The position numbers were made by a program, and so were the translations under genes. A stretch of 64,000 nt of DNA, taken from Lasioglossum baleicum. Taxonomy: Eukaryota > Arthropoda > Insecta > Hymenoptera > Halictidae. Below the pieces are notes generated by a model, which was given only the letters and a program-made list of their open reading frames with translations, searched no databases and had not been told where the DNA came from. The DNA lies in contig NC_134948.1 in NCBI RefSeq assembly GCF_051020765.1, positions 1,604,501-1,668,500 on the forward strand, read 5' to 3'. Each line of letters opens with the position of its first letter. The first letter of the stretch is position 1. Below are positions 11,961 to 24,111 of the stretch, in pieces.

Positions 11961-13995
11961 CCTCTCTCTCTCTCTCTCTCTCTGTTTCTCTCGCTCTCTT
12001 TTCCAGTCTGCCCGAATTACTTACTAATTTATTTTGCCATGCAGTGTTGTTAGTGAACAAGTCCTTCCACAGAACAGTCGCAAAAACGTCGTCAGTGGCG
12101 AGCGAGATCGCAGTGCGGTGGCAGAGTCCATCCACCATCGACAGTTTTGTGTTCCGCTCCACGAGTCGCAGTGTATTACCCGATGGAGGAGGGGATTATA
12201 CCTGGGAAAAAGCGCGGCTTGCTTTGCAACTATAACGTTCACGAGTTTCCGAAAAAACTGAAGGAGGACAAATCTCAAAGCAAGTTAAACTAAACGTGCG
12301 ATGGTGCGTCTACATTCAACTGGATAGACAGCGTCGGAGGAGATGGTTCAAACGACTATGAACAGTGTCGGACGACTTCAAACAGTGTTGGACAACTGCG
12401 GACAGTGTGAAACGTTTTCGAACAGTGTGAAACGAGGTCGAGTGTATTTCTGAAATTGTGTTTTCCGAAGGAACTGAGCCCTCAGCATGTGCGACCGCAG
12501 TGCAGCTGCTGCCGAAGTTGATCCTCCGACACTGGCGAGTGCTGATCGTGTTTGTGCATCGAAGTCACAACTATAGCGTGTCTTAGACTAACGATCCAAT
12601 CAATCTGTGTTTGCGTTGGTCGCCCGATCGATGAGCAACGTCCAGCTGAGGGTTCGCAAATTTTCCGCAGTCCCCAAACCCCTTCAACAACAGAAGACCT
12701 CGGTGGTGGGATCAATCGAAACGATTCCCGAGGGACAGGGATCTCTCAAAGGATAGTTCGGACTAAACTTTCCGAGTCGATCCTGGAAGTTCAGTGAATC
12801 GTAGAGGATCGGCAAGTGGTCACCAAGGATTTTTGACAATCGGATCAACTCACTCTTCACCAAAGTCCTCGGACGCCATTGAAATTTTGTACGCGAATAG
12901 CAAAAGGGCCTATACACGACATCGTCACGAAACTCACCATCCAGCATACGCAAAAGAAGCAGCGAACCATAGTTCGGAACTTGGTGACCTATAGCTGCAG
13001 CAGGAAAGTATCAGAAGACCTTAAAGAAGCATTAAAGACGACGTGGTAGCTTCGGAGTTTGCCAGCAAGTCGTTAACTGTTCTTAGGGCACGTAAAAACT
13101 GTCTCGCGGCGAGAATAATTGTCCATCAGCCCTGATCTGCTGTTGTAATATCGAAGATCGTAAAAGAACCTCGGAAAAATTGCTGTACACGATCTTGAAA
13201 CATGATCGTCGGTAGCCCCGAAGCCTAATCTCGAAACGTACGTCGATCGGACAGCGTCACGACGATATCGGAAACGATTTGCCGAAGTAACTTCCGGCGA
13301 CGAAACTGCAGCGGACTTTGCGGAACTTCAATTCGAAAACGAAAGGTTCCGAACTTCCCGAATTTCTCCAAACCGAACTCGATAAGCCTGAGAAGCGAGC
13401 AGATCTCACGATCAGGCCAGTGAAACAGAATTCAGGAGCTGGATGGTTCTTACATGGTCGACGAAAGCAGGAGATCCTTGTTTAACAAGCCTGGGGAGAG
13501 GGAGCTTCAAAGAGGATCATCAGTAATTGGGATAATCTTGGAGGATCAGGAAAGTGAACGTCGATCATCTGGATCAAGTCTGAATGAAGGATTAGCTGAA
13601 GAAGGAGAATATGAAGAAAAATGTCTGTAGGTTGAGTCTACTTACTTGGAACACTTAGAGGATTAGTAAGGAGGACGATCAGGGCCAGGTCCGTATGGAG
13701 GGAAGAGATCAGACACGCTAGCCTGGGTCTAAAGGATCAGGAGAGGGGTAATCGAAGAAGCTAGCTCGACGTAGGAAGTATCTGATGCCATTGAGCGGGA
13801 GGGGTAGCAGATCCAGAGGACCTGAGTCTCGGTGCGTCTCCAAGAAGGGTCCGCCGAGTCAAGCAGGTGCTTAGGACGATGTAGCCCTAGGGTATCGCCT
13901 GGGACAGGTGTGGCATCGATCTCGAATCGTTCCAGAGAGGTGCGAGGTAACCTGGTGCAGCCGGCCCTGGATGTTTTGACGCTAAGTGGCGCTAG
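11961..13995 (+). promoter_or_regulatory. Possible promoter and 5' untranslated region upstream of the polyQ exon
   Basis: A CT tract (11961-11983, GA on the other strand) of the kind bound by GAGA-type factors in insects is followed by CAGTG-rich sequence, including a four-unit 20-bp tandem repeat at 12361-12440. No frame is open for long. The stretch leads into the polyQ exon at 13996. The 5'UTR reading is an inference from position and composition only; no initiator or cap-site evidence is decisive. Confidence 0.2.
12361..12440 (+). repeat. 20-bp tandem repeat, four units
   Basis: Units start at 12361, 12381, 12401 and 12421, an exact 20-bp period. Each unit begins (A/G)ACAGTGT, and the rest is more variable. 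A weaker fifth unit may precede them from 12341. The unit contains CAGTGT, close to the arthropod initiator word. Confidence 0.7.
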
Positions 13996-14420
13996 GGTGC
14001 CGAGGTGGGGGGCGCGTGGTCTTGCTGCCTGCCGTGCGCCGGTGGCGGCGGGGGTGGGGGTGGTGCAGCTGTCTCGGGGGCCACCCCCGAGGCCAAGAAG
14101 GGCTCCACCGGCCACAAGTACCAGCAACAAAAGCAGCCGAGCCAACAGCAGCACCAGAAGCTGCTGGAAAAGCAACAGGAAAAGACCCAACCGCAACAGC
14201 AACAGCAGAAGAAGAAGGTGTCGGAGGTGCAGGCGCGCGTGCTGGCGCCTCTGGGCAACCTTGACGAGGACCTCGACGATCTGGACGACGAAAAGACTGT
14301 CGAGCTGATCAGGACGGAAGACGAGGATTACGGTAAAGACGGCACCCAGCACCGACTAAGCCCCAGGCTGCACGATATCGAGGAGGAGGACGATGAGGAG
14401 GGTCGTAACACTAAGGAGAG
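13996..14420 (+). CDS. Probable coding exon, polyQ and acidic; possible lipid-modified N-terminus read from GTG
   Basis: The frame is open from the TAG at 13993-13995 to a splice donor AGAG|GTCAGT at 14421, ending in phase 2. It contains no ATG. At 14005 a GTG opens a peptide reading (V)GGAWSCCLPC, which would be an ideal N-myristoylation and dual-palmitoylation signal (Gly2, Ser6, Cys7, Cys8) if initiated there. After it come a Gly run, a Gln/Lys stretch rich in CAA/CAG (about residues 39-72) and an acidic part with LDEDLDDLDDEK and EEEDDEEG. Regular composition and the donor support real coding. Either initiation is non-AUG, the start ATG has been lost or mis-assembled, or this is an internal exon with a poor acceptor, for example the GTGCAG ending near 14069. 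Family not recognised. Confidence 0.55.
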
Positions 14421-14514
14421 GTCAGTTTTATCTGGTTCTATCGAGTATACACACCCGTTCTTTTACCAAAGAAGTTCAATCAATCGGAATGGTAAAACTT
14501 ACCCGGGGTCAATG

Positions 14515-15137
14515 ACATTCTCTCCCGACTGGGTTAATAGGAAAACTTCTGTTAATCGCTCGAGACTACCCCTCTTAGAAGATTGAGACCTCTCTATGTC
14601 TCTAAGTGTAGGGTCGCGCTAGCCTCTGGCGACTTTCCGGTCCGCTTACGGGATCATTGGTCTCATCCTCTAAATGTAACAATTAATTTGTTGATCTCAC
14701 ACATAGTCAATCGACAACAGATAAGTGTCTGGTTATGTACCCCTAGCCTTTCTAATCGTGATAGCTGCTCTGCCCTTGGGTACACTTTTGTTTGACGAGG
14801 TTTAACGATGTTTGAAGCGTCCCGGATTGGAGAACATGCTCTCCCGGCTGAAAAACTTCTGTCAATCGCTCGAGACTACCCCTCTTAAAAGATTGAGACC
14901 TCTCTATGTCACTAAGTGTAGGGTCGCACTAGCCTCTGGCAACTTTTCGGTCCGCTTACGGGATCATTGGACTCTCGATCATCCTGTAAATGTAACAATT
15001 AATTTGTTGATCTCACACATAGTCAATCGACGACAGATAAGTGTCTGGTTAGGTACCCCTACTCTTTCTAATCGTGATAGCTGCTCTGCCCTTGGGTAGA
15101 CTTTTGTTTGACGAGGTTTAACGATGTTTGAAGCGTC
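14515..15137. repeat. 310-bp tandem duplication in the intron after the polyQ exon
   Basis: Two adjacent, highly similar copies are spaced 310 bp apart. AAAACTTCTG occurs at 14542 and again at 14852, and the following roughly 280 bp match with few changes, including the blocks ending in TTTGTTTGACGAGG and GATGTTTGAAGCGTCCCGG. The junction lies near 14825. The low divergence indicates a fairly recent duplication. Neither copy holds a meaningful open frame. Confidence 0.85.
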
Positions 15138-15139
15138 CC

Positions 15140-18100
15140 GGATGGGAGATAATGCTCGTCAGGCCGGGAACGGCTGCTGTACTGTCGAACACAGACACTC
15201 AATATCCGTTGACAGCGTCGTCGGAATCCTGAACTTTGCGGAAGCCGGTTCCCGAGTAGCATCGATAAACGGGAGCGAGTTCAAAGAAATTCGGAAGTAC
15301 GTGGTTCCAGGATGTCTGACTTGACGGGCGACGTTCGTCGCGGATTGTTTACGGCTATATCCGTCGTCAAGTGTACCGCCCCCTCATTCGCCCTTTGTTT
15401 TTCGTCGGTTCCTTCGCCCGTGCACCGCGAACGCAATAAAGAGGGCTACGCGGGGGCTTGCCTTCGAAATGGATGGGAAAATGGAGCGTGTCGAATTACC
15501 TCGGGATGAAAGCCATGCAGGGAGGGAGAGGGATGAATGATAGATGGGATAGTGCCTTCTGGCCGGACCTAAATTAGATCAGATCGCGTATAAATGTCAG
15601 GAAGCTGGGGAAACATCGGAGGGCGTGAACCTTGTCTTTGACCACGCTGCGCCACGATCTTTTCGCGCGAAGACGAATCATTTTACCAACTAACTGTCGA
15701 CCTCGTTTCATTCGTTTTTCACTTGTAATTTCAACGATCACTTTTTTTGTAAAAAACGATTCGAGCTCCGACCATTCGCAACGAGTAAAACAAACTTTGG
15801 TTTATTGATTTAAAGCGAGCAGAAGTGTCGCCGAGCGTGGGACAAGTGTCCGATACATTTATGGCATGGAAAAACTCGTTGCGATAAATAACGGCCGGCA
15901 ACAGGGGGTTGATAAAATGTTTTCGCATCGACGTAGACTCATGAAAATTCTCAAAGTACGGCAATGAAAAAATCATATTGGTAAAATTTGAATTAGGTAG
16001 TTCGAGCTAATTCTTCAGAAAAAAATCGAGAGGTTGCATACCGAGATTTGATTAGGGTTAGGGGTCGCGATAGCTTGGAGAGATGTCTCGCAGGTTCCTT
16101 TGAGGTTTCTGTGACAGCGAGCTTCCTGGCCGATGAATTATTTAGTGTACAGAGGCCTCGAAGCCGAGTGAATTTATATTCGAGGGGCTGAAAGGGATTT
16201 CCGAATTCGAAGGGCGTGCCCATCGGCCATTGGACGGGGGGAGGTTCGCCGCGTCGAAATTGTTTCTTTCCGGCCGGAGCTCCTTCCGGCGGATGAATTA
16301 TGTAATACGCGAACCGTGAGGCAAACGGGGGAAAGATAAACAGCCCGGGAATTAAAAAGAAATTCCGGGCAAACGAGACTTTCCCAAGCAGAATCCAGTT
16401 CCATCGTGGACCCTCTGCTCCGAGCGTTGTCAGAGCTCCCACACGTGCACCCACGTTGTTCGATCGAATGTCAAACATGCGGAACGCGTTCTGCGGAACG
16501 GGGGTTTCTAAAAAAGAGTCTGACTCCTAACAAGCCGCTTCGTTAAACGGGATTGCGATTTCCGGGGGTCGAAAGGTTGGTCGGCAAGCGTAATCCCCAT
16601 TCTCCAGCGGGATTATACGAATCGGGATACTTCAGCTGCAAACGCAAGAAAATAATCCTTGAATTAATTTCGTAATCTGCGACTCGGCGTAGACGTAATC
16701 CGTCCGGATGTCAACACACGCCGCAGTGATGTAGACCTAAGCCAGCTTAGGTTAAGCATCCTGGTCGCACAGTCTAATTTCGCCGAAATCCAATCCGGAT
16801 CGATCAACGTCAGCGATCGATACTGATATCTAGCCACGCGATTCGTTTCTTCCTTACACTGTAGCTGCGACAGAGCAGATAGACACCGTGTATGTTGGTG
16901 TGCAGACGCACCAAAACATTCGTGCATATTCCCTGCATATGGGGTGAATAGTCATAAAAATTTCAGAGATTGTCCCAGCGATTTTCTAGAAAAAAATGTC
17001 GGAACATTGCCGTATCTCCAGCGGTCTGAAATAGAGCCCCCCTTCGAATTGTTGGCGAATCGATCTGTATCGTTTCCTGAACCGTGATTATGGCTGCACC
17101 CTCGCGGCCAGCTTCGATTCGGTCGTGTAACGATGATCCGGTATCGGTTTTGGGTTAATGGTTATCGGCGTCGGCTGTTCAATATAATACGTTGGATTAT
17201 TGGAACGTCTTGGATACGGCAGAGTAATTAAGCGATAATTGGAATTTTTCGGCGGAGGGAATTCTCTGAATTCTATACATAGATGGCATTGTAGGGGAAG
17301 TTTCGAGAAATTTGTTTCAAGCTGGAATACCAAGAGAGGTAATTCATTGACAGTGGGAAATTGCGCGAATACAAGAAGGTTGGTAGATAAGGATCAATGG
17401 GGTTTGCTGAGGGAACTAGGATCAGCTGTGCAGCCACCTAGTGCAGCAGCCGGGAACTATCCCTAGTGTCCTGGACAAGATAGGATTGATCTCTATCAGG
17501 AAAAAGAAAATAACGTAATATTTAAATCGTTCGTTGTTCGCTGTCTGTTTACATTGTTGGGAAGTTAGTGGCTAGGTGGATTAAGGCCACGTTAGAGTTT
17601 ACATTAATTCATGTAGGTGCAGGCTAAGTTTAAATTGAGTTACAGCTTTGCTTGGGTGTCGGTTAGATTTAAATCGTATTAGCCTTTCCTGGACTAGAAT
17701 AGGTTGAATTAAGTTTACGTGGCTGGCGGTTGAGTCGGGTATGGAGCGCAGGAATATTTCAAGCCCTGACACCTTAAACCCTAACAGTTTAGACCCTAGC
17801 ACTTTAGGACTGGTTAGGACTGAGATTAGCAGCGTATAGTTAGGTTTTGGATTAGGTATGTTACGTCTAGTCCTTCGGAATTTACTTTAGAATGAATTTA
17901 GAAACAGTCGAGCAAATTGGACGGCCAGAAATTTGTTCGCGCGTTATCTAATTTCGCAAACGCAGGGACGGATGAAGGTGGGGATGAGAGGCGGGTAACG
18001 AGACGCCTCAGGGGCGGTTCTTTGCGTATTAATGGGGGCCGGGTGTCGCGGTGATCGCGGTTGATCATGCAACTTTTCCATCGGTGTATCGGTACACAAA

Positions 18101-18161
18101 GTCCTGAGTACTGTATAAATTAGTGTCACGTTTCGAGGGTCTGCGTCACCGGGGCGCGGCG
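15140..18161. other. Gene-free stretch
   Basis: No supported exon, RNA gene or element. The frame on the minus strand at 16478-15993 (161 codons) has no splice context and a composition consistent with chance. The region 17580-17860 is rich in TTAGG-like words but is not a telomeric array. Confidence 0.5.
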
Positions 18162-18169
18162 CGGCGGCG

Positions 18170-18679
18170 CACACTGGGCTAAACCGACGAAATCTGTGTC
18201 AAAATCAAAGAACTTTCGATAGAAATGAGATAGACCGATGCAATTTTTTTTAAACGAAAGCTGAAACTTTGCAGAATATGGAATAATTATGGAGATTGTG
18301 GCACGAACGTTTTTTAACCTTGAAAGAATTCGTTAAACTTGCACAATTTCAAGAAAATTGTGATTTTTTCAATACCACGCGCGAAAAAATTTTTTTTTAA
18401 CATGCGACATATCATTTCCCGTAGATTTTTTCACGCTGATTTCAAATCTGGTTTCAAAATTTGTCTACGACATCAGAATATTGCAAAATCGATTTCTTGA
18501 AATTCTACATGTTTAACGAATTTTCTCAAGGTTAAAAAACGTTCGTACCATAATCTCCCTATTTTTCCCATATTCTGCAAAGTTTCAGCTTAAATTTTAA
18601 AAAAATTTCATCGCTCTACCTCATTTCTATCGAAAGTTCTTTGATTTTGACACAGATTTCGTCGGTCTAGCCCAGTGTG
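18170..18679. mobile_element. Foldback DNA transposon (Transib-like or hAT-like MITE)
   Basis: The 510-bp element starts CACACTGGGCTA and ends TAGCCCAGTGTG. The arms of about 220 bp are nearly complementary (for example AATCAAAGAACTTTCGATAG on the left and its complement near 18631). It is flanked by CGGCGGCG on both sides (18162-18169 and 18680-18687). Because that flank is itself a CGG repeat, the duplication can be read as 8 bp (hAT-like) or as 5 bp CGGCG. The latter, together with a terminus starting CAC, fits the Transib pattern of CGNCG targets. No transposase remains. Confidence 0.8.
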
Positions 18680-19277
18680 CGGCGGCGCGTCGATCGTTCC
18701 ATCGATAAGCCGTGGGCGTCGTAAACAAACGAGAGCCTCGAGATGACGGGTCTCGGAACGACGTCCTCTCAAAGACGTTTTTCCTCTTTCCCCGTTGAAA
18801 ACAAGGCGCATCGTTGTCGCGGCTCGTCCCGCCTTGAAACTTGCCTGAAATTTGCCTGGGCAACCGTAATTCCGCCGACTTGAATCTTGGCTCGCGCGGA
18901 ATCAGGATAATGCTTTTCTTCTGTCCCCGTGACGCGGACGGCGGAGACGCATTACCCGCGAGCTCAATAAAATTTTTTCACTTCCCGTCCGGGATTCACT
19001 TCGACGGTAACTTCTTTAACAGACTACGGGAAAAGTAGACGGCAAGTTCTGCGTCAGATCGAGGGTCACAGTCGGATCGAATCAACTTCGCCCTTTTGAA
19101 TTTTTTCGACTTTCGAATTCCATTTCACCGCCGCGGCCGGAAGTTCAGCACAATGAGAGCACCTTCGAGAGAATCGAGATTGCAACTCCCTTCATTGTCT
19201 CGCGTCCGACGGTACTTGAAAGTGTAGCTGGCTTGGAAACTCAATTTTTAGAACTTCGTCACCTCGAATCATTTCTA

Positions 19278-19535
19278 CAGAATTTTCTACAGAAGTTATG
19301 TCACCATTTTTTAGGCATTTCCGGTAGTGTAATTAATCAATGTTTTAGACAAAAGTTTCTCGGTACTTGGTGAGCTACATGTTCGCATATTCTTAAATCT
19401 GAAAAATGCTTTTTACGTAAACAAAGTAAAGGTCACCTTGTCTTTTTTAAATGGCAACTTTTGTCTAAAACATTTTTTAATTGCTCTACTGGTAATGCCT
19501 AAAAAATGGTGACATAACGTAACGGACACACCCTG
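19278..19535. mobile_element. TA-flanked foldback MITE
   Basis: The arms 19295-19357 and 19456-19518 are near-perfect complements and include GTTATGTCACCATTTTTTAG and TGTTTTAGACAAAAGTT. The right end finishes in CGGACACACCCTG followed by TA (19536-19537). The left end starts at the matching distance after TA (19276-19277), but its outermost bases have diverged. The size and TA target suggest a mariner-type non-autonomous element. It carries no coding sequence. Confidence 0.7.
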
Positions 19536-20801
19536 TATTGTACGGGCTCTTAGAAACGGCTGGAGTACCTGGTCAACAGGAAAATCGTAGTCGAACTGTA
19601 CACTGTCCGCGCGTATCGGTTCGCACCGAGTAATTGTATCGACGGTGTCAGACAGCGGTCCGAAAAAGTTTCGCGGGAAGGAGCAGAAGATTCGAGAGTT
19701 CCGCAAACTTCGTAGTCGACGTTCCCATTGATTCGCGATAACTTGCCAGCCGATTCCCGTCGGTGGAAGATCGTTTTTCAGTCGTCATTCAGTTTGAAAT
19801 ATCTCTGGCGCGCGGCCTCCTATTATGCCGCGGCAGAATGGTGACACGTTTCCTATATCGCGGAGCTGCCTGTAAAGGGAGCCGACGTGAAAAAGTGTGC
19901 AAAAATCGAGTGGAGAGACGTGGTTTGACGCGGGGAATATAGACGTCGCGATATCGACGCGCATGCAACTCTGTGATTGGGCTGTTAACTAAACCAATTT
20001 CGTTCCGGAAAATAGAAAAATGGACATTTCCCTAGAATTTCTCGTGAAAGTTAATTTTCTCGCAGAGTCATCTTCTGATGAGTGGCTTACTATCCGAAAC
20101 GCAATCCTGAGCTGCTTCTAACATCGACATTACACGCGCCAATGTAAACGTTGACTACCCCTAAGGTAAACCCAGCTAGATGTCCACACTTAACTCGCGT
20201 CGTCAACAGCAAACATCGTCCGAGACGAAATTGTAGCAATATTGATTCGCAGTTGAAGAGCCCATCGTGCACAGGTAATACGTCCGAGTGTGCTGTTGTG
20301 TCGCCGGCGAATTTCCATAGAAACAGGGATCGATCATCGTGAGATCGATTAGTCCCCCGGAACAACAACCGGGCCGATAATTAATGAGCTGTTCATATTC
20401 GTTTCTCGCAATTTTCTGCACGCGGGCGTCACTTTCGCGATCCCGGTGTTCCAACGCCGCCGGTATTCACGGTTTTCTCTGACGCCACTCGACGGTAATT
20501 AAACGCAGCCGCGGCGTTTTATTGTGTCCGAAAATTTTGCGTCCTGATTGCCGGCGGCAGGACGCCGCTGATGTTCACAGCATGGAAAACCGTCGAACAA
20601 TGTCTTGCCACGCGTGCATTGTCCCGGGCGCGCAGTTGTGCACCCGCGTCTACCCGCCGGTGAATGTACGGAACTACATCGTGAAATATTTTCTGCTTAC
20701 GGAACGTACGCGCTTTCGTTCCGCCACGTGGACTTTCGAAATATTTGAATAGGAAAGCACTCTTTGATTTTTAAACGCTCGGAACGATAGGTTTTGTACG
20801 G

Positions 20802-20858
20802 GGTGTCCGAAAAATGTTGTACCTCGCGATTCCTGAGGTGATTTTTGGGACATCGTCT
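20802..20858. repeat. Short imperfect palindrome starting GGGGTGTCC
   Basis: GGGGTGTCCGAAAAATG is followed about 35 bp later by ATTTTTGGGACA, and the two halves form an imperfect stem around CTCGCGATTCCTGAGG. It resembles a small hairpin end of a DNA transposon, but no partner end was found nearby. Confidence 0.35.
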
Positions 20859-22437
20859 ATTTAGTGGTGTGTGCTCCGTCTTGCTTAGGTCGACAATGTG
20901 CAGTCTCAGCCTTGATTAGGTCTCGTGTACACGAATTCGCGTCTGGAATATATTTAAACACGACTGGCTAACGTTGCGAAGTTCTCTCTGTTTGCCAAAT
21001 GAAATTATTAATTGATTATTCATGATCGTGTCGACGATCCAACAACTCTCGCGAGGAATAATTAGTCCGGATAGCGACACGACAATTCGAACAGTAACGA
21101 ATCTGGTCGTCTCGAATTCCCTCGCGACACGCGTGGCTTTAACCGGCATTCCTATAAATAATGAGGCCTATTATTAGACGCGGTGGACACCGCTTTCCTT
21201 TCTCGCTATTAATGCAACACGGCTGTCTAATTCTGAAACGAAACGTGTATAATTAGAGCTGGTGTATACGCGGCCGGCCGGCGAAGTCGGCAAACCCGCC
21301 CCGCGACTGATACTTGCGTCAAGTTCGCACGAAATTCGCCGAGCGACAGATGAATGGGGCCCGAAGTGAACATTTCCTTCGTCGTTACGGCAGATTTGTG
21401 TTTCACCTGCCCGGAATGCCGGCTCGTTTGTTCCGCGCGACGGGGGTTCCGTGTGGGCACGGATTCTCCTCCGCAAAATCCCATATCGGATTCTTCGTTG
21501 ACAGTTTTATTCGGCCCGGGGCCAGGACTCGCAGGAATAAACCTGGCTGCGCGCAACGCCAGTTGCACTACTCCGATTGTGCTTTCTGGTGAGCGGCGAA
21601 TTTTTGGCGGTGCTCGACACCGGAAATACTACCTCTGAAATATTGGAGCTGACTCACGGACGCGATTGTTGACGGAATTATTTCAGCGTTCGATTAAAAA
21701 CGGATAAGGAATGTTCAACCTTCGTTACCTTCGCAATTAACCAATCTTCGATTCAAGTTCAACGAAAATACTACGATCGAAATAATGAAAATATTTTCGT
21801 GGGACCGTCATGTGACAATGTTGATCCTCGAGGCATCGCGCGTCATCGATTTCACAAGCTGTGACATGTTTTGACAGAATTGTCACACGTATTCCTGGAT
21901 ATCACTTTTAATAACGTTACGTAAAGCTGGTGGAGACGCGAACAGTTATTTTTGACGATTTAATCCGCGACAACCGCCCACGATCTCTATGTAATAAACG
22001 AGTCCCGTTGCAACTGATACCGGTCGTCCGCAGACATATTGAGCTTTCGTGCCGGGGAACCGTCGTCGACTTGTTTCACGTCGTCGCAGGGCAACCTGTT
22101 GATGTCGGTTCGGCCCGCGGATTCGTGGCAGGAACACCGCCAGGAAAGATCGATCGCAACGATAAGGAAACCCTCTTGCGGCACCACCATTCCTTGTCTC
22201 GCTCTTCCCGATGCTAATCTCTCGGAATTGTTAACACCTCCGGGCGTTCATTACATCGCGTTTAATGACCACGCACTCGATCATTCCTACCGCGTTTGAG
22301 GATGAGGTTTAAAAAATTTGATCGATTGATCAAAGTCGAGAGATTTCAAATGAACTCGTAAACAGTCATACAACTCAATCTTTTGCTAATAGAAAACGGA
22401 AATTCTACGAGATCTTCAAAAGACCGTGGAACAAAAT

Positions 22438-22634
22438 GATTGCGGATCTTTATGCAAAATAAAAATTGTCTGCATCAATTACAAGAGATAGAAACCAAAT
22501 CCAAAGTTATTTCTTCCCTTAACGATTTTAACAGAGGAGAAATCATACATTGGCATCTTCAATTCTCGAGATTGTTCAACAATGTTGAATTTCACCGACT
22601 CAATTTTGCTATAAGTGCATAAAGATCCGCAATC
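22438..22634. mobile_element. MITE copy 1 of the GCGGATCTTTATGCA family
   Basis: The left end reads GATTGCGGATCTTTATGCA and the right end is its complement, TGCATAAAGATCCGCAATC. The interior shares over 100 bp with the copy at 57663, including AGATAGAAACCAAA and the TTTTAACAGAGGAGAAAT block. No coding capacity. Confidence 0.8.
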
Positions 22635-23667
22635 TAGCCATAAAACTTATTCCTAAAAGGTAAAACATTGGTTTTACGTCAAACGACGTAGATGAATACG
22701 AGAGAATGTAGAAGGTTAAAATTATCCAGCTGGAGAATCAGCTACCCATAAACAGACTAGTGCAGCTCCCAGATAATTTTAGCTAGCCATTATCGGACAT
22801 AGAGTCTACACAGCTAGATCCACGCCTAGATTAAGTGTAGCGAAGTGTAGGTCCGTATGATTGAACCAATACTCGATCCAGATTGAAAATATCGACTACG
22901 AAGCTGTTTGCTGTAGAAATTCCACGCAAGAGGCTGAAGACTTATCATAGTCCATCAGCCAGACTGAGCTTCTAACTCTCAAGTCGACACCGTTGAGGTG
23001 ACGCGATCGTTAGGCGAAGACGGAGCCTATGTCGGCTGCAACACCCGCGGATAATGGCGTTGAAAAGCATCGTTCTGACGACGATAGCACAGCCTCCGAC
23101 AATGTAGGGAGCGACTACGCGTTAGCACAGGCATTATGCTCCTCTGTTGACGCAAACGACCGGGTTCGCCATTCAGCCTGTGGCACCTCGAGGCCATGGC
23201 AGGTTTAGAAATTAACGATCCGCATTACTCAGTCGACTCTGAACGTACGGCCGAACCGAAATTTCGAAGGTTCGCCCCGCTCTTGCCGTTCCTTGCGTCT
23301 GGCACCGGGACAAAGGATTATCATCGATTGCGTGTTAACAGAAGCTTTGTGCTCCGGCCCTCGCATTGTCTTGTTTGCTCATCCCCCATCCGCGTAGCCT
23401 GCTGGCTATAAACAATCGAACGATTCCCTAAATTTTCCTGATCGATGAATATTGGAAAAGTGACGCAACACAAAATATACTTCTGAATAAAGTATGATAA
23501 TAGATACTTTCACAACTTCTCGCGACGATGTTATGCTCCTTGAAGTTTCTTACAGGGTGACAAGAAATAACGGAATTAATCATTTCTTATTATAATTCTG
23601 TCAAATCGACGAATTTTGAAAAAGCAAATAATAACAACCATAACATGGACCTGTAGTGTTCATATAT

Positions 23668-24111
23668 TTAAGAAGTTTCGAAATGGCCACCCTTTGCGCC
23701 GATACAGAGGCTCAAACGTGTCTTGAAATTTTCGGCTGTGGGCCGCAGCTCTTCTGGCGTCATTCGGTCCCACTCCTGGTACAGAGATTTTTTCAATGAC
23801 TCCAAATTTTTATGGGGCCTTGCACAGGCCCTGGCCTCCAAAATCGACCACACGCTGTAGTCCATCGGGTTGAGATTCGATGAGTACGGCGGCCATTCCA
23901 CAGATGTGATGAAACCGAGAAAATGGGCTTTGCACCACTCCTGAGTCGTTTTCGCTCTGTGGACCGGCGCGGAATCCTGCTGTAACGTCCATTCCGGATC
24001 GCCGAGGTGCTGTTGGGCCCACAGAAGTACGACGACTTCGAGAATATCCCGTCGATACACTTCTTGGTTGATTTTGACCCCTTGATACACGAGAACCGTA
24101 GCAAATCCCAT
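23668..24111 (-). pseudogene. Transposase C-terminal fragment, DDE type (mariner/maT-like)
   Basis: About 147 codons without a stop cover the second and third catalytic positions. QQDSAPVHRA carries the second Asp and WPPYSSNLNPMDYSVW the third, with 37 residues between them, as in the DD37D (maT-like) group rather than classical DD34D mariner. The DNA-binding N-terminus and the first Asp region are missing. The apparent start is a non-ATG codon inside the domain. It is a decayed fragment and part of the inverted-duplicate element; it would not transpose by itself. Confidence 0.8.

Noticed and set aside
13729..14352. 207-codon minus-strand frame with long Leu runs
   Set aside because: It is the antisense of the CAG/CAA-rich polyQ exon. 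Runs of Leu and Cys in all antisense frames are expected there.
17750..17860. TTAGG-like words suggesting telomeric repeat
   Set aside because: Words are scattered and not in tandem, so it is not a telomere array.
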